Part shown: positions 9,170-17,030 of the stretch, one piece after another
How positions within the stretch are numbered: the first letter of the stretch is position 1
How the letters are laid out: each line of letters opens with the position of its first letter
DNA from: Bacteroidota bacterium
Lineage (GTDB): Bacteria; Bacteroidota; Bacteroidia; Cytophagales; Cyclobacteriaceae
Direction: 5' to 3'
Assembly (NCBI GenBank): GCA_947470895.1
Contig: CANIVF010000022.1
Coordinates: forward strand, 1-58,934
DNA length: 58,934 nt
Position numbers and translations under genes: made by a program
The notes under the pieces: generated by a model
Seen by the model: only the letters and a program-made list of their open reading frames with translations
Database searches by the model: none
Told to the model about the DNA's origin: nothing

Positions 9170-9205
9170 AAAAAAATCGCCTGACCTTTTAAAGTGATCA
9201 GGCGA
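9170..9205 (-). terminator. Terminator of the molybdenum hydroxylase operon
   Basis: On the minus strand, CGCCTGA / TCAGGCG pair around a 13-base loop and are followed by A and then a T6 tract. It starts about 10 bases after the stop codon at 9213. Confidence 0.85.
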
Positions 9206-9212
9206 ATGATGT

Positions 9213-11462
9213 TTAACCGATGGTAATATCTTCGGCTAAGAATGGTTGCTGATAATATCGTTTACCTTTTGCCTTGTATAGGGCATTGGCCAATGCAGCA
9301 AAAACGGGAGGAAACAAAGGCTCACCCAGGCCAGAAGGATCTTTTTCGTTTTTCAAGAAATGTACTTCTATAGATCGGGGGGCTTCCTTCTGCCTGATCA
9401 TTCGATATTTATCAAAGTTATTTTTCTGAGGCACTCCTTCTACAAACGTCATCTCACCAAAAAATGCATTGCCGATTCCATCAACAATGGCACCTTCACC
9501 CATGTTTATAGCAGCATCAGGGTTAACAACAATACCACAGTCTACCGCAGCAAACACTTTCTTCACCACCGGCTTATTATTCGTAATCTCCAGATCGATA
9601 ACTTCCGCTACATACGTGTTATGACAGAAATAAGCAGACACTCCGCGGTGCACATTAGGTTGTGGCTCGCTCCACTGCGATTTTTCTTTCACGAGTTTTA
9701 ATACACCGGCATATCGATCCGGATCATAATCATTTTTCTCACCTACGGGTTTTGTTTTCGAGCGTTCCAATAGTTCCAGACGAAACTCAATAGGATCTTT
9801 GCCAGCCAGCTCGGCTAATTCGTCTAAAAAAGATTGCTCTGCACCGGCAATGAAATTGGATCCCGGAGCACGGAAAGCGCCAATCGTAATATTACTATCC
9901 AATGACCATCCTTCGGCTAGATAATTATCCACAGCGCCAGCCGGAAAGCGCATAGCATGCACGGCATGTTCCGGAATACCACCACCTTTCACGTGAAAGG
10001 CGATCAGATTATTTTCTTTATCTAACGCAGCGCGATACGTTGCCGTGTAGGTAGGACGATAGATACCATAAGTCATATCATCTTCACGGGTGTACACCAT
10101 CTTAATGGGTGCTTTCACTTTTTGAGAAATAACCGCAGCCTCCACCATGTGATGGCCGTAGGCACGCAAACCAAAACCACCACCCATGCGTGCCAGCTTG
10201 ATATGAATGTTTTCTTTTGGAATACCAATACGGGCAGCAATGGTATTGCGTATAAACTCAGGTGCCTGAATAGGTCCGTACAGTTCCGCTTTATCAGCAG
10301 TAACATGTGCAAAACAGTTCACCGGCTCCATCGTATTATGAGCCAGGTATGGAGCTGAATAGGTGCGCTCAAGAATTTTAGCCGCACGCTTAAATGCAGC
10401 TTCAGGATCTCCATCTTTTCGAAGTATGCTTGCTTTCTTCTTCGACATCTCATCCATCAAGGTCTTATGCGTCATCGTACTCTCCAGACCTCCCGGAATT
10501 ACTTCAGTCTTCTTACCACCCCATCCATTAACCACTACCTGTTGATCCGCCTTTTTCTCCCACTCAATCTTCAATGCTTTCTTCGCATTCATTACTTCCC
10601 AGGTAGAATTTCCCACTACAGCTACCAACTCGGTAAATGTGGTAGTGTCAAAACCATTTCGCTCATAGTCATCAGCCAATGTTTTAAAAATAAATACATC
10701 CTTAATGCCGGGCATTGAACGTGCAGCACTATCGTCCACGGATTTTACTTTCAGTCCAAATGCCGGAGGATGGGCAATCATAGCAACCAACATTCCCTCC
10801 TGCTTATAATCGATACCAAACAAAGGTTTGCCTGATACGATGTCGGTTCCATCCACATTCTTTTTGGAAGAGCCTATGATTTTAAAATCTTTAATCTCTT
10901 TTAATGCTACCTCTTCGGGCACAGCAAGCCTGGCTGCAAGTGAAGCCACCTCGCCATAGCCTGCCGTTTTACCGCTGGCTTTGTGATGAAGCATTCCCGC
11001 CTCAGTGGTAATTTCTGCGGCAGGCACACTCCATTGTTGAGCTGCAGCATTCACCAGCATTTGTCGCGCGGTGGCGCCTGCTGCGCGAAGGGGCTTCCAG
11101 GCAAGCAGGATGCCCATACTGCCACCTGTAAATTGTCGGTTGAATCGCTCAGGATAAAAGTCAGCTTGTTCAACCGTTACTTTTTTCCAGTCCACATCCA
11201 ATTCATCGGCAAGGATCATGGGCATGGACGTTTTCACATTCGAGCCGAATTCAGGATTAGGAGACATGAGTGTGATGGCTCCATTGTCACCAATTTTAAT
11301 ATAGCTGTTCAACTCAAACCATTCTTTAGGAAGCGCCAAAGCTTCTTCTGTTGTAGGCGTACAACCGGCCAGCCAGCTAAAGCTGAGCATCATGCCACCA
11401 CCTGCCAGTGCAGAAGCTTTCAAAAATGATCTTCGGTTAATATTCGTTTTTATGATTGTCAT
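9213..11462 (-). CDS. Molybdopterin-binding subunit of a xanthine dehydrogenase-family enzyme (IorB-like)
   Basis: About 749 residues from the chosen ATG at 11460-11462. A longer frame to 11537 would overlap the upstream gene and delay the signal. The start gives a twin-arginine signal (NINRRSFLKASALAGGG), so the folded enzyme is exported by Tat. The rest is the molybdenum cofactor domain of aldehyde oxidase/isoquinoline 1-oxidoreductase beta type: GGSMGILLAW, APYLAHNTMEPVNCFAH, RMGGGFGLRAYGHH, GAFRAPGSNFIAGAEQSFLDELA and a GLGEPLFPPV end, near the usual active-site GxGE. It would hydroxylate an aromatic heterocycle or aldehyde together with the [2Fe-2S] subunit encoded just upstream. No cytochrome or XdhC-type maturation gene is visible nearby. 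The substrate is unknown. Confidence 0.9.
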   Translation of the reverse strand: MTIIKTNINRRSFLKASALAGGGMMLSFSWLAGCTPTTEEALALPKEWFELNSYIKIGDNGAITLMSPNPEFGSNVKTSMPMILADELDVDWKKVTVEQADFYPERFNRQFTGGSMGILLAWKPLRAAGATARQMLVNAAAQQWSVPAAEITTEAGMLHHKASGKTAGYGEVASLAARLAVPEEVALKEIKDFKIIGSSKKNVDGTDIVSGKPLFGIDYKQEGMLVAMIAHPPAFGLKVKSVDDSAARSMPGIKDVFIFKTLADDYERNGFDTTTFTELVAVVGNSTWEVMNAKKALKIEWEKKADQQVVVNGWGGKKTEVIPGGLESTMTHKTLMDEMSKKKASILRKDGDPEAAFKRAAKILERTYSAPYLAHNTMEPVNCFAHVTADKAELYGPIQAPEFIRNTIAARIGIPKENIHIKLARMGGGFGLRAYGHHMVEAAVISQKVKAPIKMVYTREDDMTYGIYRPTYTATYRAALDKENNLIAFHVKGGGIPEHAVHAMRFPAGAVDNYLAEGWSLDSNITIGAFRAPGSNFIAGAEQSFLDELAELAGKDPIEFRLELLERSKTKPVGEKNDYDPDRYAGVLKLVKEKSQWSEPQPNVHRGVSAYFCHNTYVAEVIDLEITNNKPVVKKVFAAVDCGIVVNPDAAINMGEGAIVDGIGNAFFGEMTFVEGVPQKNNFDKYRMIRQKEAPRSIEVHFLKNEKDPSGLGEPLFPPVFAALANALYKAKGKRYYQQPFLAEDITIG

Positions 11463-11481
11463 GGAATTCGAGTTAAGGTGA

Positions 11482-11940
11482 TTATGATTTAGCCGCTGCT
11501 GTTTTAACTGCCGCTTTAATCCGCAGGTATGTGCCACAACGACAAAGGTTACCGTTCATGGCGGTTTCAATTTCTTCATCGCTTGGATTAGGATGCTCCT
11601 TGAGAAATGCCGCAGCCGTCATGATCTGTCCAGCTTGGCAATAGCCACATTGAGGCACATCGTGTTCGAGCCATGCTTGCTGCACGGGATGATCAGCGCT
11701 CTCCGATAGTCCTTCAATGGTGGTGATCGACTTTTCTCCGATTACCGAAACCGGCAACTGGCACGAGCGCACAGCAACGCCATCAAGATGAATGGTGCAG
11801 GCACCACATTGAGCGATACCACATCCATACTTGGTACCTACCAGATTCAAATGATCACGTAATACCCAAAGCACCGGGGTGTTGGGGTCCACGTCTACTA
11901 TTTGCTTTTTGCCGTTTACGTTCAGGTTTAGTGCTGCCAT
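11482..11940 (-). CDS. [2Fe-2S] subunit of a xanthine dehydrogenase-family enzyme (IorA-like)
   Basis: 152 residues, the normal length. The N-terminal ferredoxin-type cluster uses Cys40, Cys45, Cys48 and Cys60 ([11 protein letters not shown]). The C-terminal helical cluster uses Cys98, Cys101, Cys133 and Cys135 ([17 protein letters not shown]). It passes electrons from the molybdenum centre of the downstream-encoded large subunit to an acceptor. It has no signal of its own, so it is presumably carried out with the Tat-signalled partner. The gap to the large-subunit start is about 20 bases, indicating one operon. Confidence 0.93.
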   Translation of the reverse strand: MAALNLNVNGKKQIVDVDPNTPVLWVLRDHLNLVGTKYGCGIAQCGACTIHLDGVAVRSCQLPVSVIGEKSITTIEGLSESADHPVQQAWLEHDVPQCGYCQAGQIMTAAAFLKEHPNPSDEEIETAMNGNLCRCGTYLRIKAAVKTAAAKS

Positions 11941-12122
11941 GGTGGTTAAATTATTTTCCGAGTGACTGATTTAAGAATCGAAGATAGAAATTGAATTCAA
12001 ACAATCCGTTAGGAAAATCAAAGATCTGGTTTTTGATTCTGTAAACGGCAACATTTCATAAACCGCAGTAAGGGTCAGAGCGTTCATACAGCTGATGTAA
12101 AAGAAAATTCAAACTGCCTATT

Positions 12123-12973
12123 TTACTTTGTTATTTGTTGGAGTCGGTCCGGAGCGCACTTCTGCAGAATGTTCTGGTAAAACTGATTTTCATGATGAAA
12201 GGGTTGTCGGCTTTCTTTGTGAGCGTTGTTTTCCTGTTTAACAAATAGCGTATCCAATGGTGAAAAGACAACTTTTTTGTCCATCATCACCACATGTAAA
12301 TAAACCATCGTGGTTTGGATAAAGGAGTGCCCGAGTAATTTTTTTATCGATATAATATCCAATCCCTGCTATAATAAATGGGTTGCATACGTGTGCCGGA
12401 GTGTAGCTCTTAATCTCATTAATCATTACTGAGCCCATAGGAACATATCGATCCTTCTTTCCTTTACTTTTGCCGGATGTGGATCATATTCCGTTCAAAA
12501 TCAACATCCTGAATTTTAAGCTTTAGCATTTCCTGACAGCGCAAACCGCATGCATAAAGCATGGCAATCACCACCCTATGCTTAAAAAGTATGGGCGCTT
12601 GCAATAATTTTTGTGCCTCCGCTTTACTTAATACTACCGGCAACTTTAGATTATTCTTCAGCGCAGGAAGTTTAATAGCCCGGTCTGGCAACCCCACTAC
12701 CCGAAACAAAAAGCGCAAGCCATACACCGTATGCTTGAAGAATGACTCTGCTGCACCTTTCTTTTTCAACCTGTACAGATAGTCTTCAATCTGATCATGC
12801 GTAAGTTTTGTAGGCAGCAATTGGTAATGGAGGGAAACGTGAGCCACGCAGCGCATGTAACTATTTAACGTACTCATACTTTTGCCCGTGATCAGGATTC
12901 TTTTTTCCAACTGAAGGCAAAGCTTTTGAAAACCCGCAAGCTCTTGACAGGCGCGTTGAACAATGGTGTGCAT
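12123..12973 (-). pseudogene. Degenerate tyrosine recombinase (IS91-associated / XerD-like integrase)
   Basis: Three minus-strand frames join into one integrase. 12464-12973 holds the SAM-like N-terminal domain and the first catalytic Arg region (YACGLRCQEMLKLKI). After a frame change near 12470 comes GKSKGKKDRYVPMGS. After another near 12360 comes IKKLLGHSFIQTTMVYLHV and FSPLDTLF, the typical end of this group. The stretch that should hold the HxLRHSFAT box is missing, so there is a deletion as well as frameshifts. It once catalysed site-specific DNA strand exchange and cannot be active now. It sits beside a 251-bp mini-element and other debris. The 180 bases left of it (11941-12122) hold nothing I recognise. 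Confidence 0.85.
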
Positions 12974-13067
12974 AGATTAAAATTTGAAGGTTGATGAAAT
13001 CAAGCGCGTTGGTCAAGACCACTTAAAACGATCAGACGGTTAACAAAATATCCTATCAGTCGTCAAG

Positions 13068-13318
13068 TGGATATTCCGGTGTAATTGACCACATGATTCC
13101 GGAGCAAAGCGACCACTAAAAGTCAAGTCATTATCTGAGTTAAAAAATGTTGGCCATCGAAAGTGATTTAGAAAAGGCGCAGAGTTAGCCTATTCAATCA
13201 ACTGTTCAGGTCAACCGATCTCAATACATTTTTAACTCAAATCAGGTGGTCACTTTGCTCCGGAATCAAGTGGTCACATTCAAACGGAAATCAGTGGTCA
13301 CATTATCCGGAATCTCCA
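13068..13318. mobile_element. 251-bp mini-element with IS21-like iterated terminal repeats (MITE-like)
   Basis: The ends are inverted: TGGATATTCCGG at 13068 and CCGGAATCTCCA ending at 13318 (TG...CA termini). The left end has two tandem units of about 24 bp of the form GATTCCGG-N8-GACCAC. The right end has three in inverted orientation. Inside them both ends carry TGAGTTAAAAA(A)TGT. Nothing between them is long enough to be a transposase. The left end closely matches the element end at 58789, so both belong to one family. Iterated transposase-binding repeats at both tips are typical of IS21. No clear target duplication is visible. Confidence 0.75.
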
Positions 13319-14298
13319 GTTGGTGTATAGATTGAAATATCTGTCTCCACAAAATCCGACTTTATTAGGGGTATCCTAGAAATCGATTTTGGATTAGTCA
13401 AAACGACTAATGTACTGTCATTGTAGTATGAAATGAATCTATTTGAGCTTTTGTTGTACATAATTCCATCAAATACTTTATTTATCTTATCTGGCTCCTT
13501 CAGCTTATATATTTTATTTTCGTTATAGTCTAATAAATAAGGTTGCAGTTTATTGACTGCTTGAGGTGGTGTATAAACGAGTTCTCCCCAAGGGAGTGAT
13601 GCTATTCGATTCGCTTTTGCAATTATTCTAAAAAATTCATCAGTTCTGATTCCTAATTCGTACCAATTTTTTGATTTTAGGTTCAATTCATAAACTGAAA
13701 TAGGCGGTTTGTCATTAACATCCCTTTTAATTCCTTCATCGAAATATTCTCCAGTAACATAAAAGATTTTTCCAGTTTGTTGGTCGTAATGAATTCCGTG
13801 GTCATCAACATTAAAATTTATCCTTTTATTTAGAGGTGCAACTTCCCATCCTCGTGAAGATTGTCTGTAGTACCTTAAATCCCCATTAAAATGCCAAAAG
13901 CCATAACCACCGAGTGAGTATATAGTATCGTTATTTGAAAATACATAAGCAGCATTATTATATCCTTCGTAAATGGTTGAATCAATTCGTGTAAAAATTA
14001 CTGTATCAGATATCAAAGAAATATGATAGACTTTACCTGTTGAGGAAATATTTGTGAATAATCCATTTCTATTTTTAATTAAATTATCCCTTCCTTGCAT
14101 CCAGTTATGATTGATAGCCTCGCTTGGCAAAAAGATTGGGCCATAATTGTGATACCATCTGTTTACAATTTCACCATTAAAAGTTGAGTCTTTAAGCATT
14201 TCCTTTAGCATCCAAATATCATTGGGTTGTTGGGCTATTGCGACAAAGTTAGCTGTGTGAATTAAAAGAATCGGTAATAGCCTGAATAGCATCTTCAT
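13303..14298 (-). CDS. Secreted protein of unknown function, C-terminus replaced by the mini-element
   Basis: 331 residues with a signal peptide (1-22, ...FVAIA|QQ). The body has beta-propeller/kelch-like features (YSLGGYGFWHFNGDLRYY, then a DDHGIHYDQQTGKIFYVTGEY blade) as found in extracytoplasmic domains of some Bacteroidota regulators. The last five codons or so (GDSG) lie inside the 251-bp element, whose end is at 13318. The natural C-terminus, possibly a transmembrane segment and regulator domain, has been lost. The gene is AT-rich like its neighbour. It may still be expressed as a shortened secreted protein. Confidence 0.6.
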   Translation of the reverse strand: MKMLFRLLPILLIHTANFVAIAQQPNDIWMLKEMLKDSTFNGEIVNRWYHNYGPIFLPSEAINHNWMQGRDNLIKNRNGLFTNISSTGKVYHISLISDTVIFTRIDSTIYEGYNNAAYVFSNNDTIYSLGGYGFWHFNGDLRYYRQSSRGWEVAPLNKRINFNVDDHGIHYDQQTGKIFYVTGEYFDEGIKRDVNDKPPISVYELNLKSKNWYELGIRTDEFFRIIAKANRIASLPWGELVYTPPQAVNKLQPYLLDYNENKIYKLKEPDKINKVFDGIMYNKSSNRFISYYNDSTLVVLTNPKSISRIPLIKSDFVETDISIYTPTGDSG

Positions 14299-14469
14299 TT
14301 ATGGATTTATAATTAGTGGTAAATCATTAGGATGCGTTGCAATATTCTAAAGATGAAGGATAATTTATTTGTTACCAACATTTTAAGGCAGAGTAAATGC
14401 AATTCTGTAGGAAATTTATCTAAGCGAGTATTAAGTTGGTTCTATAAAAGTAAAATTCATTGAATGCTC

Positions 14470-14500
14470 AAAAAAAAAGCTACCGTTGAAGGGTAGCTTT
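14470..14500 (-). terminator. Terminator of the FISUMP lipoprotein gene
   Basis: On the minus strand, AAAGCTACC and GGTAGCTTT form a 9-bp stem with a 7-base loop followed by a T-run. It lies about 20 bases after the stop codon at 14520. Confidence 0.85.
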
Positions 14501-14519
14501 CTGTCTGATTGCTGAAGAA

Positions 14520-16382
14520 TTAGTCTTTGATGCATCGTACGGAAAAACCAGATTGGAAAGGATTGCCAGAATCATTGCTAATGCTTAATTGAGTGAGATT
14601 GTATTGTAGGAATCTGTTATAGGCCCAGTTATTAATGCTAATATTTTGGGTTGAAGTCCACCAATAACCAACTTGGCCTTCTGTTATAAAATTGCCTGTA
14701 TCCGCAAGCCTCACACCCGCTGGTAATCCTGAAAACCCGCTTTCATTTGTTGCTCCTGTGTTGGGACTTTGCCAATAAGTTGTTCCTGTAGATTTCATTT
14801 TTCCACCGGCAACACTTGTACCACCTAAATAAGTTGACAATGCGGACCAATCTGAATTACTTGGCATATGCCAACCGGAAGGGCAAAGACTACGACTATC
14901 AGTTACAGCATACCAATTGTATAATTTGCCATAGGTAATATTTTTAGTAGCATCATTATTATAATAAGAGTATGCTCCAGTTGTTAGGGCTGTCCAGGTA
15001 TTGTTATCTGTTACATTGGGTATAGCATCACCATTTAGGTATTTCGATACTTTTAAATTTTCTTTCATCCAAATCTGTGTTCCTATTACAACAGCACTAT
15101 AGATATTTCCATCAATATCCACAACACCTAATGTTGTAATGGTGATTTCATTACCGTAAGAAGTTCCAACTGAATTAGAGGCGTAAGCCCGGACATAGTA
15201 GGTTGTAATTGGTGAGAGGTTACTTAAAGTGCTTGAAAAACTTCCTGAACCAATTCCGTCTGTAGTTTTACTATTTGCAATAGATGGGTTGGGTGAAGTA
15301 CTCCAACAAACACCACGAGCCGTAATATCGGCACCACCATTATCAGTAATATTACCCCCACTCGTTGCAGAAACACTGGTAAGTAAACTTATGGCTGTTG
15401 TCGTTAAAGTTGGTGGTGAGAGAGTGGTAAAATTTACCTCATTACCATATGAAGTTCCAATTGAATTAGTGGCATAAGCTCTAACATAATACTTCGTTCC
15501 ATTAGCTAACCCACTTATGCTACTATTGAAACTGCCTTTACCATTTCCATCAACCGTATTACTATTTACTATGGTCGGGTTTGGTGAAGTACTCCAGCAG
15601 ACTCCACGTACTGTAATGTTAGCACCACCGTCATCCGTGATATTGCCTCCACTCGTTGCAGAAACGCTGGTAAGTAAACTTATGGCTGTCGTTGTCAATG
15701 TAGGCGTTGAAAGAGTGATGAAGTTTACTTCATTACCATATGAAGTTCCAATAGAGTTAGTGGCATAAGCTCTTACATAGTACTTCGTTCCATTAGTTAA
15801 CCCAACGATACTACTGCTAAAACTGCCCTTACCACTTCCATCGGTAGTCTTACTATTGGCTATTGTAGGATTTGGTGAAGTACTCCAACAAACACCACGA
15901 GCAGTAATGTCAACTCCACCGTCATCTGTAATATTACCTCCACTCGTTGCAGAAACACCCGTAATTGCAGTTACATTTGTCGTGGTTACACTTCCTAATA
16001 CGCCTAATGTTTTAAAACTCACTTCTAACCCATAGGATGTTCCTACAGAATTTGTAGCATATGCACGAACAAAGTAGGTTGTGGCCGATGTGAGGTTGGT
16101 AAGATTAGAAGTGAATGTACCAATCCCACTTCCGCTTATTGCTTTATTATTACTTACAGTTGGATTTGATGTCGTGCCATAAACTATCCCTCGTTCAGTC
16201 ACATCAGAATTTCCATCTGATGTAATCTGCCCATCAACGTTAGCAGAATTTGAAGTTATTGCTGAAACTGTTCCTGTTACCGCAGTTGGTGCAATAGTCG
16301 GCTCATCCTCCTTACAGCTATAAATAAAAACGATATTCAAAAGAATAATTAAGCTAAAAAGTGGTTTACATAGATTTTTCAT
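14520..16382 (-). CDS. Lipoprotein with four fibronectin-like repeats and a FISUMP domain
   Basis: 620 residues. A lipoprotein signal peptide ends at IYSC|KED (Cys23). Next is a diverged repeat (about 35-125), then three nearly identical 97-residue repeats, each with SVSATSGGNITD, RGVCWSTSPNP and KYYVRAYATNSIGTSYGNE (the last slightly changed). The C-terminal ~190 residues form a FISUMP (Fibrobacter succinogenes major paralogous) domain: DIDGNIYSAVVIGTQIWMKENL, YGKLYNWYAV, LCPSGWHMPSNSDW, GFSGLPAGVR, WWTST and the final SGFSVRCIKD. Such proteins sit on the cell surface; the domain's ligand or activity is not known to me. It is probably accessory. Confidence 0.9.
   Translation of the reverse strand: MKNLCKPLFSLIILLNIVFIYSCKEDEPTIAPTAVTGTVSAITSNSANVDGQITSDGNSDVTERGIVYGTTSNPTVSNNKAISGSGIGTFTSNLTNLTSATTYFVRAYATNSVGTSYGLEVSFKTLGVLGSVTTTNVTAITGVSATSGGNITDDGGVDITARGVCWSTSPNPTIANSKTTDGSGKGSFSSSIVGLTNGTKYYVRAYATNSIGTSYGNEVNFITLSTPTLTTTAISLLTSVSATSGGNITDDGGANITVRGVCWSTSPNPTIVNSNTVDGNGKGSFNSSISGLANGTKYYVRAYATNSIGTSYGNEVNFTTLSPPTLTTTAISLLTSVSATSGGNITDNGGADITARGVCWSTSPNPSIANSKTTDGIGSGSFSSTLSNLSPITTYYVRAYASNSVGTSYGNEITITTLGVVDIDGNIYSAVVIGTQIWMKENLKVSKYLNGDAIPNVTDNNTWTALTTGAYSYYNNDATKNITYGKLYNWYAVTDSRSLCPSGWHMPSNSDWSALSTYLGGTSVAGGKMKSTGTTYWQSPNTGATNESGFSGLPAGVRLADTGNFITEGQVGYWWTSTQNISINNWAYNRFLQYNLTQLSISNDSGNPFQSGFSVRCIKD
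15128..16000. repeat. Three tandem 291-bp coding repeats inside the FISUMP lipoprotein gene
   Basis: The same motif (CTCCAAC/CTCCAGC opening the GVCWS codons) recurs at 15301, 15592 and 15883, exactly 291 bases or 97 codons apart. The period is a multiple of three, so copy-number change by recombination would keep the frame. Confidence 0.85.
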
Positions 16383-16880
16383 ATCGGATTTAGTTAAATG
16401 ATTTATTGGATTCCAAAGTACTCCTCGTTATAACGAAGGCCTACTGTAACTGAATGAAATAGCTATTTTCAGCTATTTTCAATTAAAGCTTAGCGACATA
16501 TTCCGTTCATAAGGGAGCTCTGAAAGATGGCTGTGAATCACCTTTCCGAAGGGTGAACATTACCTATAATTCAAATCTGAGGGTAAAGCCATTGGTTAAA
16601 AGGTGTTCCAAAGAGAGGGTTTTCATCCTTTTAGCTTATGGGGCAGCTTTCGTTTATAGGAATACTATGGAATAGAGATGCAATACCCTTTAGGAAAGAT
16701 GACCCTCTCTTATAAATCAAATTAGAGGGTAAAGCCATTCATTATAAGTGTTCCCTATTGAACCAAAAGATGACCAAAGAAAGTACAGACATTTTATATG
16801 GTATGATTTCATACCAAAATATGGTATGAAAACGACTTTCTAAAAATTTATTAATTGATTATCAATTAGTTATGATATAC

Positions 16881-16902
16881 TTCGAATCCCTCTTCCTCTG
16901 CC
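16881..16902 (+). other. tRNA 3'-end-like fragment, possible attachment site remnant
   Basis: TTCGAAT, CCCTC, TTCCTCT and G follow in order: a T-loop, the 3' half of a T-stem, the 3' half of an acceptor stem and a discriminator base, as in a tRNA-Ser-like 3' end. The upstream bases do not form the rest of a tRNA. A terminator hairpin follows at once, as after many real tRNA genes. Integrative elements often displace exactly such a fragment. The intact tRNA is not in the window. Confidence 0.45.
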
Positions 16903-16905
16903 TGA

Positions 16906-16946
16906 ATAGAAGTAACTGATTGATTTTCAGTTACTTCTATTTTTTT
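16906..16946 (+). terminator. Strong intrinsic terminator after the tRNA-like fragment
   Basis: A 13-bp perfect stem, ATAGAAGTAACTG / CAGTTACTTCTAT, with loop ATTGATTTT and a T-tract through 16946. No plus-strand gene lies within 500 bases upstream, so the RNA it would end is unknown. Confidence 0.8.
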
Positions 16947-17030
16947 ATAGGAGTTCCATACCACATACCATACCAATTTTAGGGCTTTTGTGATTATATC
17001 AGTGGCATGGGATTAATTAACGCCAATTCA

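Larger units (their letters stand above)
16383..17030. other. 650-bp noncoding stretch with direct repeats and inverted motifs
   Basis: No gene is evident. It holds a tandem AGCTATTTTC pair (16461-16480) and a diverged ~69-bp direct repeat at 16541-16609 and 16687-16754 sharing GAGGGTAAAGCCATT exactly, 146 bp apart. It also has an inverted repeat GGTATGA-TT-TCATACC at 16800-16815, another GGTATGA at 16823, and three CATACC copies at 16957-16974. AATTGAT-T-ATCAATT (about 16853-16869) is a further palindrome. A tRNA-like end and a terminator are listed separately. The arrangement resembles the edge of an integrated element. Confidence 0.6.

Noticed and set aside
12238-12438. Separate small gene inside the recombinase region
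   Set aside because: Its sequence (GKKDRYVPMGS) is the middle of the broken integrase in another frame.
14520-16382. Repeats as a possible CRISPR array
   Set aside because: The unit is 291 bp, coding and in frame, with no short repeat-spacer pattern.
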